A stretch of 64,000 bases of DNA, taken from NCBI RefSeq assembly GCF_000832305.1, contig NZ_CP010537.1, positions 2,480,001 to 2,544,000 on the forward strand. The letters are read 5' to 3'. The notes below the pieces were generated by a model that had not been told where the DNA came from, searched no databases, and worked only from the letters and a program-made list of their open reading frames with translations. The translations under genes and the position numbers were made by a program. Each line of letters starts with the position of its first letter. Position 1 is the stretch's first letter. Origin of the DNA: Cupriavidus basilensis (lineage in GTDB: Bacteria; Pseudomonadota; Gammaproteobacteria; Burkholderiales; Burkholderiaceae). This document shows, piece by piece, positions 35,564 through 45,664 of this stretch.

Positions 35564-35977
35564 TTACTGCGGATGCACGTCATCCGGCCCCCAGAAGGCG
35601 CGCATGCCGGTAATGCGCCCGTCCGCACCGAAGGTCATCACATCGGTCACGTCAATGCGTACCGAATGCCCCTGCATGCGCGCATACACCGCGAAACTCA
35701 GGGCCGCGGCGTTGCCGTGCGACCCCCGCGGCGGCGCCACCACTTCCAGGCGAGCGCCGAGCGACGCCGCGTGCCTGTAGAAGGCGAGGATGCGCTCGCG
35801 CCCGGCAATCACAGGGCTGCCAACGGGGTCCTCGACGGTAGCGTCGTCGGCAAACAGCGCCACCACGCGCTCGGCGTCCGCCGCATTGAAAGCGGCCACG
35901 TAATCGAGCAAGGTGGCTTTCATGCCGGCGCTCTTGCTCGCGTCCATGGTCATGGTTTTGGTCGTGTCGATGCTCAT
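35564..35977 (-). CDS. Steroid delta-isomerase (ketosteroid isomerase)
   Basis: A 137-residue SnoaL/NTF2-fold enzyme. The signature FADDATVEDPVGS carries the proton-shuttling Asp of 3-oxo-delta5-steroid isomerase (Asp38/Asp40 in known enzymes). The second acidic position lies in DVMTFGADGRITGMRAFWG. It moves the 5(6) double bond to 4(5) in 3-ketosteroids. Start at ATG 35977 behind GAGGAAGGG, giving a 15-residue N-terminal extension relative to characterised enzymes. Position next to SDR genes supports 3-hydroxy-delta5-steroid oxidation. Confidence 0.8.
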   Translation of the reverse strand: MSIDTTKTMTMDASKSAGMKATLLDYVAAFNAADAERVVALFADDATVEDPVGSPVIAGRERILAFYRHAASLGARLEVVAPPRGSHGNAAALSFAVYARMQGHSVRIDVTDVMTFGADGRITGMRAFWGPDDVHPQ

Positions 35978-36004
35978 TCCCTTCCTCGTTGAAGCTGAAG
36001 ACGC

Positions 36005-36790
36005 TCAACGCGCGGTGTAGCCGCCGTCGATCACCAGTTCCGCGCCGGTCACGTAGCGGGCAGCGTCGGACACCAGGTAGAGGATGCCTGCGGCGATGTC
36101 GCGCGGCTCGCCAAGACGGCCCATCGGCGCCTGCGCGCCAAGATAGGCGAACAAGCCCTCACCCTGCCCCGAGGCATGCGCCACTTCCTCCAGCATCGGC
36201 GTGCGGATATAGCCCGGATGGACGGAGTTGGCACGGATGTTCTTGCCTGCGTAGAGCATGGCATCGGTCTTGGCCATCATCCGCACCGCGGCCTTGGAGG
36301 CGTGGTACGGCGGCACGTCCGGGCCACCGACGATGCCGTACATCGACGACACATTGACGATCGAGCCGCCACCCGCACGCTCAAGATGCGCGATGGCATG
36401 CTTGGTGCACAGGAAAGTGCCGGTCACGTTGACGTCCATCACCCGCTGCCATTGCGCCAGCGCCAGTTCGTGGGTGGGCGCGTTGACGCCGTCGATGCCG
36501 GCGTTGTTGATCAGGATGTCGAGGCGGCCAAAGCGCGCGGCGATCTCGCCGAACACCTTGCCCACCTCAGCCTCGCTGGACACGTCCAGCTTCCAGAAGG
36601 CGGCCTGGCCGCCTTCGGCCTCGATGCGCCGCACGGCGGCCTGGCCGTCCGCTTCCAGCAAATCGAGCACCGCGACCTTGGCGCCGGCGGCAGCCAGCAC
36701 GCGTGCGGTCTCGGCGCCGATGCCGCGCGCGGCGCCGGTGATGGCGGCCACCTTGCCGCGCAGGTCGAACAGGTTGAACGGGTATTCCAT
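36005..36790 (-). CDS. SDR, probable hydroxysteroid dehydrogenase
   Basis: A 261-residue classical SDR: TGAARGIG cofactor motif, Asp after beta-2 (VLDLLEAD) favouring NAD, NNAG, Ser in NVSSMYGIV, YHASK active site and TGAELVIDGG at the C-terminus. Start at ATG 36790 (MEYPFNLFDLRG) with GGAGAC upstream. It lies 27 bp upstream of the ketosteroid isomerase gene. The pair dehydrogenase plus isomerase converts 3-hydroxy-delta5-steroids to 4-en-3-ones. The exact stereochemistry cannot be read. Confidence 0.75.
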   Translation of the reverse strand: MEYPFNLFDLRGKVAAITGAARGIGAETARVLAAAGAKVAVLDLLEADGQAAVRRIEAEGGQAAFWKLDVSSEAEVGKVFGEIAARFGRLDILINNAGIDGVNAPTHELALAQWQRVMDVNVTGTFLCTKHAIAHLERAGGGSIVNVSSMYGIVGGPDVPPYHASKAAVRMMAKTDAMLYAGKNIRANSVHPGYIRTPMLEEVAHASGQGEGLFAYLGAQAPMGRLGEPRDIAAGILYLVSDAARYVTGAELVIDGGYTAR

Positions 36791-36846
36791 GTTGTCTCCA
36801 GGTTTATGGTTCTTGGCGCTGCCGACACGCCGGCCGCACAGCCATG

Positions 36847-37695
36847 CTACACGGCGGCCTCGGCCGTATCCGCGAGAAAGCCCAGGCACTCGCGGTTGAA
36901 GTAATCGCTGTGCTCGACCATCACCCAGTGGCCGCAGCGATTGATCAGCACGAAGCGCGCATCGCGGCACCCCTGCAGGAACTTGAGAGCGCCGCCGGCG
37001 GGGTTGAAGCGGTCTTCGGTGCCCCAGAAGCCCAGCACCGGGCACGCGATCTCGCCCAGGCGCTCGGTCAGGTTGGGCACCTTCATGGTGGCCAGCACCT
37101 CGCGCGGCTGCGCCTTGCACACGGCCATGCGCTCATCCACCAGCGCATCGGTGACCAGCGTGGCGTCATGCACCAGCAATGTCAGCAACTGGCGCATGGT
37201 GTCAGGGTTCATATGCCCGCCGGTAAACAGCGACACCATCTTCTCGATGCCTTCCATGCGGAAATAGGTCTCGCGGTCTTCGACGCCACCCGGCGCCATC
37301 ATCACCAGGCGGCTGACATGCTCCGGGTAATCCAGCGCGTATTTCAGCGCAATGGCGCCGCCCAGCGAGTTGCCCACCAGCACGCAGCGCGGCAGCGCCA
37401 GCGCCAGCAATTGCGCGCGCAGCGCGGCGACGAAGAAGTCCAGCGTGTATTCCACATCCGCCGGTTTCGATGACTGGCCGTAGCCTGGCAGGTCGACCAC
37501 CACGGTGCGAAAGCCCGCCGCGGCAAAAGCCGGTGCGTTGTGCTTGAAGTTGCTATGGCCGCTGGCACCCGGGCCGCTGCCGTGGATGAACACCACGGGT
37601 TCGCCAGCACCTGCATCGAGGTAGTGCAGGCGCAGGCCGTCTGGCGTGGTGATGGTTTGGCCGGCTGGCAATGCCGCAGGCGACGTACTGGACAT
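36847..37695 (-). CDS. tesD: Meta-cleavage product hydrolase (TesD/HsaD/BphD type)
   Basis: A 282-residue alpha/beta-hydrolase. The oxyanion region is HGSGPGASGHSNF, the nucleophile is in GNSLGGAIALKYAL, the Asp in GTEDRFNP and the His in CGHWVMVEHS, the triad of C-C hydrolases that cleave vinylogous 1,5-diketones from ring meta-cleavage. In steroid degradation TesD/HsaD splits the cleaved A ring from the C/D rings. Start at ATG 37695 (MSSTSPAALPAG). The paired hydratase, aldolase and dehydrogenase genes lie at 42882-45664. Confidence 0.75.
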   Translation of the reverse strand: MSSTSPAALPAGQTITTPDGLRLHYLDAGAGEPVVFIHGSGPGASGHSNFKHNAPAFAAAGFRTVVVDLPGYGQSSKPADVEYTLDFFVAALRAQLLALALPRCVLVGNSLGGAIALKYALDYPEHVSRLVMMAPGGVEDRETYFRMEGIEKMVSLFTGGHMNPDTMRQLLTLLVHDATLVTDALVDERMAVCKAQPREVLATMKVPNLTERLGEIACPVLGFWGTEDRFNPAGGALKFLQGCRDARFVLINRCGHWVMVEHSDYFNRECLGFLADTAEAAV

Positions 37696-37760
37696 GTCGG
37701 TGTCTCCCCTGTTGTCATGACGAACCTGGCCGATCATGCTCATGCGCAACGCGGCAGGCA

Positions 37761-37777
37761 TCGTCCTTTCGGACTAC
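37761..37777 (+). promoter_or_regulatory. 17 bp steroid-locus motif, copy 2
   Basis: TCGTCCTTTCGGACTAC, midway between the divergent hydrolase (start 37695) and SDR (start 37846) genes, 66 and 69 bp from the two starts. Confidence 0.6.
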
Positions 37778-37845
37778 GAAGCGTCCCGTGGATTTCCCTA
37801 AGATCGCACTGACCAGCAAGGCAACGAGACCAGGGAAAGACAGAG

Positions 37846-38622
37846 ATGACGGGATTCGATTTCAGCGGCAAGACAGTATTGGTGACAGGCGGCGCGCGCG
37901 GCATTGGCCGTGGCATCGCCGAGGGCTTCCTGGCAGCAGGTGCCCGCGTGTTCACCTGCGGGCGCACGCCACCGGAGACTGGCGGGGGAAAGCCCCGTCA
38001 GGCGGAGTTCATCTCAGCCGACATTCGCGACGCCGAGCAGGTGGAGTCCCTGCTGACCCGGATCGTGGACAGCGCCGGCTCGCTCGATATCGTGATCCAC
38101 AATGCCGGCGGCGCACCCTTCGCGCTCGCCGCGCACGCCTCGCCGCGCCTGATGGAATCCATCATCCGCCTGAACCTGGTGGCGCCGCTGCAACTGGCGC
38201 AGCGCGCCAACGCGCGCATGCAGGCCCAGGCCTGCGGCGGCACGCAGATCTTCATCGGCAGCATCAGCGCGCTGCGGCCCTCCCCCGGCACCGCGGCCTA
38301 TGGCGCGGCCAAGGCGGGCATCCTGAGCGCAGTCCGCTCGCTCGCGGTGGAGTGGGCGCCGCGCGTGCGGGTGACGGCCGTGAGCCCGGGACTGGTCCTC
38401 ACCGAGGCTGCGCAGCAGCAACACTATGGTGATCCGGCCGCGCTCCGGCAGGTGGCTGATACCGTGCCGCTCGGGCGGCTCGCGGACCCGCGCGACATCG
38501 CCGACGCCTGCCTCTTCCTGGCCTCTCCGCATGCCGCCTATGTATCGGGGGCCAACCTGGTCATCGACGGCGGCGGCGAGCGGCCGGCCTTTCTCGACGC
38601 GGCCGCCCGCCACGCGGGCTGA
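37846..38622 (+). CDS. SDR family oxidoreductase
   Basis: A 258-residue classical SDR: TGGARGIG, HNAGG, Ser in GSISALRPSPG, active site AYGAAK, and SGANLVIDGGG at the end. Start at ATG 37846 (MTGFDFSGKTV) with AAAGACAGAG upstream. Divergent from the TesD-like gene across a motif copy, so it belongs to the steroid regulon by position. It is convergent with the next SDR gene, 13 bp apart. Substrate probably a steroid alcohol or ketone, inferred. Confidence 0.8.
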   Translation: MTGFDFSGKTVLVTGGARGIGRGIAEGFLAAGARVFTCGRTPPETGGGKPRQAEFISADIRDAEQVESLLTRIVDSAGSLDIVIHNAGGAPFALAAHASPRLMESIIRLNLVAPLQLAQRANARMQAQACGGTQIFIGSISALRPSPGTAAYGAAKAGILSAVRSLAVEWAPRVRVTAVSPGLVLTEAAQQQHYGDPAALRQVADTVPLGRLADPRDIADACLFLASPHAAYVSGANLVIDGGGERPAFLDAAARHAG

Positions 38623-38635
38623 CCACGCAGCGCGG

Positions 38636-39502
38636 CTACTCGACCTTGGCCGGGTGCGCCTGCACCGGCCCACCCAGCACCGAGCGATAGGAAACGGGCG
38701 CCTTGCCGTCGATATCAAGAATGCCGTACTCCTGCGCAATCTCGGCGCTGATCAGCACGTGGCCCGATTTGTCCATGACAGCAGCGTCGCCATGCAAGGC
38801 AAGTATGACCTTGCCGGTGAACTCGGGGCTCTCCGCGCTCGGCGCAAAGGCGGCGTATTTGTCGGGCTCGCGCGCCCAGACCCGCATGGTGCGCTCGGTG
38901 CGCAGCGGGCCCATCCAGACCGATACCGCGGCCACGCCGTACGGGCGCAGGTCGACCGCCATGTCCTTGGCGAACTTGTCCACGCCGCACTTCTGCGCGC
39001 CGTAGGCCGGGCCGTGCATATAGCAACTCGCGCCGAAGGACGACGTGAACGCCATCAGTCCGCGCCCGCCAGCCACCATCAGGGGCGCCGCATGCCAGCT
39101 CGCCACATAGGCCGAGCGCAGGCCCACGTCGAGGATGTCCACCAGGGCCAGCGGCTTGTCCCAGAAACCGCCCGGCTCGATCAGTGCGTCGTGCAGGAAG
39201 GTAGCGTTGTTGACCAGGATGTCCAGCCGCCCCGATTCGTCGCCCACCTGCTCGAACAGCCGGCGTACCTGCGCATCGTCGCGATGGTCACAGGCCACCG
39301 CGATGCCCTTGCCGCCGCGCGCATCGATCTCGCGCGCGGTCTCGTGGATGGTGCCGGGCAACGGCGCCTCGCCGCTGCGCTCGGTGCGCCCGGTGACGTA
39401 CACCGTCGCGCCGGCTTGCGCCAGCGCCAGCGCGATGCCCTTGCCCGCGCCACGCGAGCCGCCCGTGACCACCGCAACGATGGATTCCTTTGCACTGCGC
39501 AT
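38636..39502 (-). CDS. SDR family oxidoreductase, longer form
   Basis: A 288-residue SDR with TGGSRGAGKGIA, a GRTERSG adenine-ribose loop (basic, suggesting NADP), VNNATFL, Ser in FTSSFGASC, and Tyr/Lys in AYGAQKCGVDK. A C-terminal extension of about 35 residues (SAEIAQEYGILDIDGKAPVS) resembles DHRS1-type SDRs. Start at ATG 39502 (MRSAKESIVAVV). Its upstream region holds two motif copies shared with the divergent DUF1302 gene. Confidence 0.8.
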   Translation of the reverse strand: MRSAKESIVAVVTGGSRGAGKGIALALAQAGATVYVTGRTERSGEAPLPGTIHETAREIDARGGKGIAVACDHRDDAQVRRLFEQVGDESGRLDILVNNATFLHDALIEPGGFWDKPLALVDILDVGLRSAYVASWHAAPLMVAGGRGLMAFTSSFGASCYMHGPAYGAQKCGVDKFAKDMAVDLRPYGVAAVSVWMGPLRTERTMRVWAREPDKYAAFAPSAESPEFTGKVILALHGDAAVMDKSGHVLISAEIAQEYGILDIDGKAPVSYRSVLGGPVQAHPAKVE

Positions 39503-39586
39503 TGCATTCCTCCTCTGTGATTCCCACACCGCGATCCCGCTGCGCGGGGCGATGCCCGACGCTATCGCGCATGCCGCCGCGCTTCA

Positions 39587-39603
39587 TCCTCCGTTCGGAC
39601 TAG
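39587..39603 (+). promoter_or_regulatory. 17 bp steroid-locus motif, copy 3a
   Basis: TCCTCCGTTCGGACTAG, 85 bp upstream of the SDR start at 39502. It forms an inverted pair with copy 3b across 48 bp. The 270 bp region 39503-39772 contains no gene. Confidence 0.55.
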
Positions 39604-39651
39604 CGGCGTGCCCGCGCGTCGCGCCGCTGGCCATCGCCTAGGGGAAACCGT

Positions 39652-39668
39652 CTAGTCCGTTCTGACGA
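39652..39668 (-). promoter_or_regulatory. 17 bp steroid-locus motif, copy 3b
   Basis: On the minus strand it reads TCGTCAGAACGGACTAG; it lies 104 bp upstream of the DUF1302 gene start and faces copy 3a. Confidence 0.55.
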
Positions 39669-39772
39669 TTCCGCGCCCTGCCCCGGTCATTACGCTTTCC
39701 ATCAAAGAAGAAGCCACAAGACGTGCCAGGTCAATGCATCACCGCGCATCACCAACACCATAGGGAAGACAT

Positions 39773-41362
39773 ATGCAAGCGTCACAAACGGGTACAACGC
39801 AGGGTACACCGCAGGGTTCACCGCATCGCACGCGCAGGCTGCGGCCAGCCGCCATCGTGTCAGCCATCGCCGCGGCGATCACACCCAACGCCTGGGCCGG
39901 CAACACCATCGATCTCGGCAACGATACGTCGCTGAACTACTCCTTTACCGCCACCTACGGCGCCGCGGTCCGCACCGGCGCGCCGAGCGGCGCACTGCTG
40001 TCACCGTCCAACGTCAACGGCGACGATGGCGACCGCAATTTCAAGCGCGGCGACATGATCGCCAACCGTGCCACCCTGCTTGGCGAAGCCAATCTGCAGC
40101 GCGGCGAGTTTGGCGTGTTCGTGCGCGGCAGCGCCTTCTACGACCGCGCCTATCGCACCTCGAATTCCAACGATGCGCCGGCCACCGTCAACCACAGCGG
40201 CGCCTTCAACGCGTTCACCGATTCGGCGCGCTACTACCACGGCCAGCGCGCGCAACTGCTGGACGCCTACGCCTACGGCACCTTCGGCATCGACAGCACA
40301 CGCCTGAACGTCAAGGTCGGCAACCAGGTGGTGGCATGGGGAGAGAGCCTGTTCTTCCCCAATATCGCCGGCGCCCAAGGCCCCGCGGACGCCACCAAGT
40401 CCTTCGTGCCGGGCGCCGAGGTCAAGGACATCCTGCTGCCGGTACCCCAGCTCGCGCTGCAATGGCAGGTCAATCCCGACCTCAGCCTGCTCGGCTACTA
40501 CCAGTTCACCTACAAGCCCAACCAGCTGAGCGCGCCCGGCAGCTACTTCAGCACCAGCGATATCGTCGGCCCCGGTGCGCAGTACATCATCGGCCCGGGC
40601 GGCTTCCAGATCCCGCGCGGGCCGGACATCAACCCGTCCAACTCCGGCCAGTGGGGCCTGGGCACGCGCTTTCGCGTGTTCGGCGACACCGAGCTCGGCC
40701 TGTACCAGTTGCACTACCACGACAAGAACCCGAGTGTAGTGACCTCGCTGTTCCCGACACTGCAATACCAGCAGAAATTCTTTGGCGACATCAACCTGAC
40801 CGGCGCCAGCTTCTCCACCCAGATGCTTGGCGCCAATATCGCCGGGGAAGTCAGCTACAAGGACGGTGTGCCGGTCCTGGTCAACGTGGCCGGATCGCCC
40901 ACAGCCACCCGCGGCAAGGTGCTGCAGGGGCAGCTCTCGGCCATCTACGCCATCGGGCCGAGCTTCCTGGCCAACTCGCAGAGCCTGCTCGGCGAAATCG
41001 CCTACCAGCACGTCGTCGGCGTGACACCGGTCAACGGCTTCAGCACGCTGACCAACACCACCAACTCGGCAGCGCTGCAGCTCGGCTGGTCGCTGACCTA
41101 CAACAATGTCTTCGACGGCTGGGACATGACGGTGCCGCTCACCTATGCCCAGGCCCTCAGCGGCAAGTCGGCCGTGGCCGGCGCCTTCGGCTCCCTGACC
41201 GGCTTCGGCGACCGCCGCGCCAGCGTGGGCGTGACCTTCAAGTACCTCAACAACCTCGAACTGAACCTCACCTACGCCATGTTCATGGGCGGCGCCAACA
41301 CCCTCAACCGCCCGCTGGCCGACCGCGACTACGTGGCATTCAACGCGAAGTACTCGTTTTAA
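39773..41362 (+). CDS. DUF1302 outer-membrane protein
   Basis: A 529-residue protein with a long basic N-terminus (RRLRPAAIVSAIAAAI) and a signal cleavage site after PNAWAG. Its mature part is rich in beta-strands and starts NTIDLGNDTSLNYSFTATYG, typical of the DUF1302 family, predicted outer-membrane barrels found beside DUF1329 genes and hydrophobic-compound catabolism. The last residues (YVAFNAKYSF) end in Phe as outer-membrane barrels do. It is the first gene of a plus-strand operon running to the aldolase. A role in steroid passage is inferred. Confidence 0.8.
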   Translation: MQASQTGTTQGTPQGSPHRTRRLRPAAIVSAIAAAITPNAWAGNTIDLGNDTSLNYSFTATYGAAVRTGAPSGALLSPSNVNGDDGDRNFKRGDMIANRATLLGEANLQRGEFGVFVRGSAFYDRAYRTSNSNDAPATVNHSGAFNAFTDSARYYHGQRAQLLDAYAYGTFGIDSTRLNVKVGNQVVAWGESLFFPNIAGAQGPADATKSFVPGAEVKDILLPVPQLALQWQVNPDLSLLGYYQFTYKPNQLSAPGSYFSTSDIVGPGAQYIIGPGGFQIPRGPDINPSNSGQWGLGTRFRVFGDTELGLYQLHYHDKNPSVVTSLFPTLQYQQKFFGDINLTGASFSTQMLGANIAGEVSYKDGVPVLVNVAGSPTATRGKVLQGQLSAIYAIGPSFLANSQSLLGEIAYQHVVGVTPVNGFSTLTNTTNSAALQLGWSLTYNNVFDGWDMTVPLTYAQALSGKSAVAGAFGSLTGFGDRRASVGVTFKYLNNLELNLTYAMFMGGANTLNRPLADRDYVAFNAKYSF

Positions 41363-41416
41363 CGTTTTGCGGGGCCAGTGCCCGCGAGGGCCGGCCTCAT
41401 TCCCAGGAGCGCACTC

Positions 41417-42796
41417 ATGCAACAGCATACGAAGACAACGATCCGCGGCACGCTGCTGGCGGCCAGCATGATGCTGGCTGTCGCCGCCTACGCCAAGGTG
41501 ACACCGGATGAGCTCAAGCAGCTCGATGACAAGCTCACGCCCATGGGCGCGGAACGCGCCGGCAGCAAGGACGGCCAGATCCCCGCCTGGAGCGGGAAGT
41601 GGCTTGGCGTGCCAGCGGGGGTGCAGTGGAAGCGCGGCGAGCGCTATCCGGACCCCTACGCCGCGGAGAAGCCGCTCGCCGTCATCACCGCGCAGAACAT
41701 GGCGCAATACGCCGAGCACCTGACCGAAGGCACCAAGGCCTTGTTCAAGAAGTATCCCGATACCTTCAAGATGCCGGTCTACCCGAGCCACCGCGATTTC
41801 CGCTACGAGGACGCGGCCTACAAGAATATCCGCCTGCTCGCCCCCGAAGTCAGCATGACGGCGGACGGCAATGGCCTGAGGAACGCGCCGCCGCAAGCGC
41901 CGTACCCAATCCCCAAGAGCGGGCTGGAACTGATGTGGAACTTGCGCTTCGCCTCCTCCATCGGCACGGAATCGGCCACCTACGGCCAGGCGGTGGTGTA
42001 CCCGGACGGCAATATCGCCTGGGGCCGCGTGCGCTACAACATCTTCTCGCCGCGCAACGCAGCCAGCTTCGACGCAAAGAGCGCGCTCAACAGCAAGACC
42101 TTTTTCCGCCAGGCTACCGAGCTGCCGCTGCGTGATCGCGGCACGTTGCTGGTGGGCTATGAGCTGTGGGACCAGGAAGGCGCCAACACCCGCCGCACGT
42201 GGCAATACAACCCCGGCACGCGGCGCGTGCGGCAAACGCCGGAGTACGGCTTCGACCAGCCCTCCGGCCCGGGCGGCTTCCGTACCGTCGACGACGACCG
42301 GCTCTTCAATGGCTCCGGCGAGCGCTACAACTGGAAGGTGGTGGGCAAGAAGGAAATCTATGTGCCCTACAACAACTACAAGCTGATGAGCACCGCGGTG
42401 AAGTACCAGGATATCCTCGGCAAGGGCCACGCCAACCCGGACCTGATGCGCTACGAGCTGCATCGCGTGTGGGTGCTGGAGGCCTCGCTCAAGGAGGGCT
42501 TCCGCCACCAGTACGCCAAGCGGGTGCTGTACATCGACGAGGACAGCTGGAGTGCGGTGATCGCCGAGAACCATGACGCGCGCGGGCAGCTGTGGCGGGT
42601 CAACCTGGCCGGCTCCGTGTACGCCTACGATGCCCAGCGCTTCTACACGACCACGGCGTTCTATCACGATCTGGTGTCGGGTGCCTATTTTGCCGATCGC
42701 CTGACCAACGAAGAACCGATGCCGGTGCTCAACCACAGCCCGGAATTCAACGAGTCCTACTTCTCGCCGGACGCCGTGCGCGGCTCGGGCACCTGA
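41417..42796 (+). CDS. DUF1329 protein, periplasmic or outer-membrane
   Basis: A 459-residue protein from ATG 41417 (MQQHTKTTIRGTLLAASMML) with a signal peptide ending AAYAKV. Family hallmarks are KVTPDELKQL...LTPMGAERAGSKDGQIPAWSG and the WQYNPGTRRVRQTPEYGFD block. DUF1329 proteins are LolA/LolB-like in fold and consistently encoded with DUF1302 proteins; both are linked to lipid or hydrophobic-substrate traffic. Follows DUF1302 by 54 bp. Confidence 0.8.
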   Translation: MQQHTKTTIRGTLLAASMMLAVAAYAKVTPDELKQLDDKLTPMGAERAGSKDGQIPAWSGKWLGVPAGVQWKRGERYPDPYAAEKPLAVITAQNMAQYAEHLTEGTKALFKKYPDTFKMPVYPSHRDFRYEDAAYKNIRLLAPEVSMTADGNGLRNAPPQAPYPIPKSGLELMWNLRFASSIGTESATYGQAVVYPDGNIAWGRVRYNIFSPRNAASFDAKSALNSKTFFRQATELPLRDRGTLLVGYELWDQEGANTRRTWQYNPGTRRVRQTPEYGFDQPSGPGGFRTVDDDRLFNGSGERYNWKVVGKKEIYVPYNNYKLMSTAVKYQDILGKGHANPDLMRYELHRVWVLEASLKEGFRHQYAKRVLYIDEDSWSAVIAENHDARGQLWRVNLAGSVYAYDAQRFYTTTAFYHDLVSGAYFADRLTNEEPMPVLNHSPEFNESYFSPDAVRGSGT

Positions 42797-42881
42797 TACC
42801 GGCCCCCCGGCCTCACCGCAGGCTCGCGCGGACCCATGCCAATGGCATCGGTCCGCCGCGGCCATCCAGTCCCTTCCCGCC

Positions 42882-43664
42882 ATGAAACCTGACCTGATCG
42901 CCTCGCTAGGCGAGGAACTCCACCAGGCGCTGACCGCGCGCGTGCCGGTCGCACCCCTGAGCGGACGTGGCGACCCGATCACGGTGCGCGACGCCTACCG
43001 CATCCAGCAACAATTCGTCGCGCACCGTCTGGCACACGGCGACCGCATCACCGGCAAGAAGATCGGCGTCACCAGCCTGCCGGTGCAGCAGATGCTGGAT
43101 GTGCACCAGCCCGATTTCGGCATGCTGCTGGCCAGCATGCGCTACCCCGACGGCCAGCCCATCCCCGCCGCCACGCTGATCCAGCCGCGCGCTGAGGGCG
43201 AGATCGCCTTCTTTCTCAAGCGCGACCTGCGCGGCCCCGGCGTGACCCGCGCCGACGTGCTGGCCGCCACCGAAGCGGTTTCCGCCTGCTTCGAGATCGT
43301 CGATTCGCGCATCCTCGACTGGCGCATCCGCATCGAGGACACCGTGGCCGACAACGCCTCCTGCGGCGCCTACGTGCTGGGCGAGGAGCGCGTAAGCCCG
43401 GCCGGCCTCGACCTTGCCGGCTGTGCCATGACGCTGGAAAAGAACGGCGTCGTGGTCGCCACGGGGCAAGGCAGCGCCGCCCTCGGCCACCCCGCCGAAG
43501 CGGTGGCCTGGCTGGCCAATACGCTGGGCGCGCTTGGCATCGGCCTGCTCGCCGGCGAGACCATCCTGTCCGGCTCGCTCGCGGCGCTGATTCCGGTCGT
43601 TGCCGGAGACCGCCTGCACCTGCGCATCGACGGCATCGGCAGTTGCAGCACCCGATTCACCTGA
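42882..43664 (+). CDS. tesE: 2-Hydroxypenta-2,4-dienoate hydratase (TesE/MhpD type)
   Basis: A 260-residue member of the fumarylacetoacetate hydrolase/hydratase superfamily ([31 protein letters not shown] with metal Glu pair, [15 protein letters not shown]). It adds water to the dienoate released by the meta-cleavage hydrolase, giving 4-hydroxy-2-oxo acid. It heads the consecutive hydratase-dehydrogenase-aldolase set. A 9 bp tandem repeat (CTCACCTGA) follows the stop. Confidence 0.85.
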   Translation: MKPDLIASLGEELHQALTARVPVAPLSGRGDPITVRDAYRIQQQFVAHRLAHGDRITGKKIGVTSLPVQQMLDVHQPDFGMLLASMRYPDGQPIPAATLIQPRAEGEIAFFLKRDLRGPGVTRADVLAATEAVSACFEIVDSRILDWRIRIEDTVADNASCGAYVLGEERVSPAGLDLAGCAMTLEKNGVVVATGQGSAALGHPAEAVAWLANTLGALGIGLLAGETILSGSLAALIPVVAGDRLHLRIDGIGSCSTRFT

Positions 43665-43719
43665 CTCACCTGACTCACCTGAACTCTCCCACCCTGCCCG
43701 CTCCAAGCAAGGAAGCCCC

Positions 43720-44631
43720 ATGGCAAAAATCAAGTGTGCCCTGATCGGCCCCGGCAATATCGGCACCGATCTGCTCTACAAGCTGCGCCGCAGCACCATT
43801 CTGGAACCGGTGTGGATGGTCGGCGTCGACCCGGCCTCCGACGGCCTCGCCCGGGCCCGCGAACTGGGCCTGAAGACGACCGACCAGGGCCTCGACGGCC
43901 TGCTTGCGCACCTGGCCGCCGACGACATCCGCATCGCCTTCGATGCGACCTCGGCCTACGTGCACCGCCAGCACTCCGACCAGCTCACCGCGCGCGGCGT
44001 GCGCGTGATCGACCTGACGCCGGCGGCCATCGGCCCCTTCTGCGTGCCGCCGGTCAACCTGGACGAACACCTCGGCAGCAATGCGATGAACGTCAATATG
44101 GTCACCTGCGGCGGCCAGGCGACCATTCCCATGGTGTATGCGGTATCGCGCGTGCAGGCGGTGGCATATGGCGAGATCGTCGCCACCGTTTCCTCGCGCT
44201 CGGTCGGGCCAGGCACGCGCCGCAACATCGACGAGTTCACCCGCACTACCGCCGGCGCCATCGAGCAGGTGGGCGGCGCGCGGCAGGGCAAGGCCATCAT
44301 CGTCATCAACCCGGCCGAGCCTCCGCTCATCATGCGCGACACGATCCACTGCCTGACCGAGGACGAGCCGGACGTGGATGCCATCACGGCGTCGGTCCAC
44401 GACATGATTGCCGAGGTGCGGCAATACGTGCCCGGCTATACGCTCAAGAACGGCCCGGTCTTCGACGGCAAGCGCGTTTCCATCTTCATGGAAGTCGAGG
44501 GCCTGGGCGACTACCTGCCCAGGTATGCCGGCAACCTCGACATCATGACCGCCGCCGCCGCGCGCACCGCCGAGCGCATCGGCGCCGCCATGCTGCGCGG
44601 CGCGTTGCCCGCCATGGCCACTACCGCATAA
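43720..44631 (+). CDS. tesF: Acetaldehyde/propionaldehyde dehydrogenase, acylating (TesF/MhpF type)
   Basis: A 303-residue enzyme: Rossmann motif [16 protein letters not shown], catalytic Cys in [16 protein letters not shown], and [20 protein letters not shown]. It converts the aldehyde channelled from the aldolase to acyl-CoA with NAD and CoA. Start at ATG 43720 ([10 protein letters not shown]) with AAGGAAG upstream. Ten bp separate it from the aldolase gene; the two proteins form a complex in this family. Confidence 0.9.
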   Translation: MAKIKCALIGPGNIGTDLLYKLRRSTILEPVWMVGVDPASDGLARARELGLKTTDQGLDGLLAHLAADDIRIAFDATSAYVHRQHSDQLTARGVRVIDLTPAAIGPFCVPPVNLDEHLGSNAMNVNMVTCGGQATIPMVYAVSRVQAVAYGEIVATVSSRSVGPGTRRNIDEFTRTTAGAIEQVGGARQGKAIIVINPAEPPLIMRDTIHCLTEDEPDVDAITASVHDMIAEVRQYVPGYTLKNGPVFDGKRVSIFMEVEGLGDYLPRYAGNLDIMTAAAARTAERIGAAMLRGALPAMATTA

Positions 44632-44641
44632 GGAGTTAGAA

Positions 44642-45664
44642 ATGAGCCAACGCATTACCGTGCATGACATGACCCTGCGCGACGGCATGCACCCGAAGCG
44701 CCACCAGATCTCGCTCGACCAGATGAAGACGATCGCCCGCGGCCTGGACGAAGCCGGCGTGCCGCTGATCGAAGTGACCCACGGCGACGGCCTGGGCGGC
44801 GCCTCGGTCAACTACGGCTTTCCCGCGCATAGCGACGAGGCGTACCTGCAAGCCGTGCTGGGCGAGCTCAAGCAAGCCAAGGTCTCCGCCCTGCTGCTGC
44901 CGGGCATCGGCACCATCGAACACTTGCGCATGGCGCATGAACTGGGCGTGCACACGATCCGCGTAGCCACCCACTGCACCGAAGCCGATGTCTCCGAGCA
45001 GCATATCGGCATGGCGCGCAAGCTCGGCATGGACACCGTGGGCTTCCTAATGATGGCGCACATGGCGCCGATGGCGACGCTGGTGGAACAGGCGCTGCTG
45101 ATGGAGTCCTATGGCGCCAACTGTCTCTACATCACCGATTCGGCGGGGCATATGCTGCCGCACGACGTCACCGCCAAGCTGACGGCCGTGCGCCAGGCGC
45201 TCAGGCCGGACACCGAACTGGGCTTCCATGGCCACCACAACCTCGCCATGGGGATCGCCAACTCGCTGGCGGCCGTGGCCTGCGGCGCCACCCGCATCGA
45301 CGCGGCCGCCGCCGGGCTGGGCGCTGGCGCCGGCAATACGCCGATGGAAGTCTTCGTGGCGGTCTGCGAGCGCATGGGCATCGAGACCGGCGTGGACGTG
45401 TTCCGCATCGCCGACGTGGCCGAAGACCTGGTGGTGCCCATCATGGACCAGCCGATCCGCATCGACCGCGATGCGCTCACGCTGGGCTACGCCGGCGTGT
45501 ACTCGTCTTTCCTGCTGTTCGCCAAGCGCGCCCAGGCCAAGTACGGCATTCCGGCGCGCGAGATCCTGGTCGAACTGGGGCGCCAGCGCCTGGTGGGCGG
45601 GCAGGAGGACATGATCGAGGACACCGCCATGACGCTGGCACGCGAGCGTGGGTTGCTGGCCTGA
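44642..45664 (+). CDS. tesG: 4-Hydroxy-2-oxovalerate aldolase (TesG/MhpE type)
   Basis: A 340-residue DRE-TIM aldolase: [15 protein letters not shown] supplies the metal Asp and catalytic base, [11 protein letters not shown] the metal His residues, followed by the DmpG communication domain. It cleaves the 4-hydroxy-2-oxo acid to pyruvate and an aldehyde passed to TesF. It is the last gene of the plus-strand operon. Confidence 0.9.
   Translation: MSQRITVHDMTLRDGMHPKRHQISLDQMKTIARGLDEAGVPLIEVTHGDGLGGASVNYGFPAHSDEAYLQAVLGELKQAKVSALLLPGIGTIEHLRMAHELGVHTIRVATHCTEADVSEQHIGMARKLGMDTVGFLMMAHMAPMATLVEQALLMESYGANCLYITDSAGHMLPHDVTAKLTAVRQALRPDTELGFHGHHNLAMGIANSLAAVACGATRIDAAAAGLGAGAGNTPMEVFVAVCERMGIETGVDVFRIADVAEDLVVPIMDQPIRIDRDALTLGYAGVYSSFLLFAKRAQAKYGIPAREILVELGRQRLVGGQEDMIEDTAMTLARERGLLA

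Noticed and set aside
40001..42982. Open minus-strand frame of 993 codons
   Set aside because: Antisense shadow of the DUF1302 and DUF1329 genes, whose plus-strand frames have signal peptides and family motifs.
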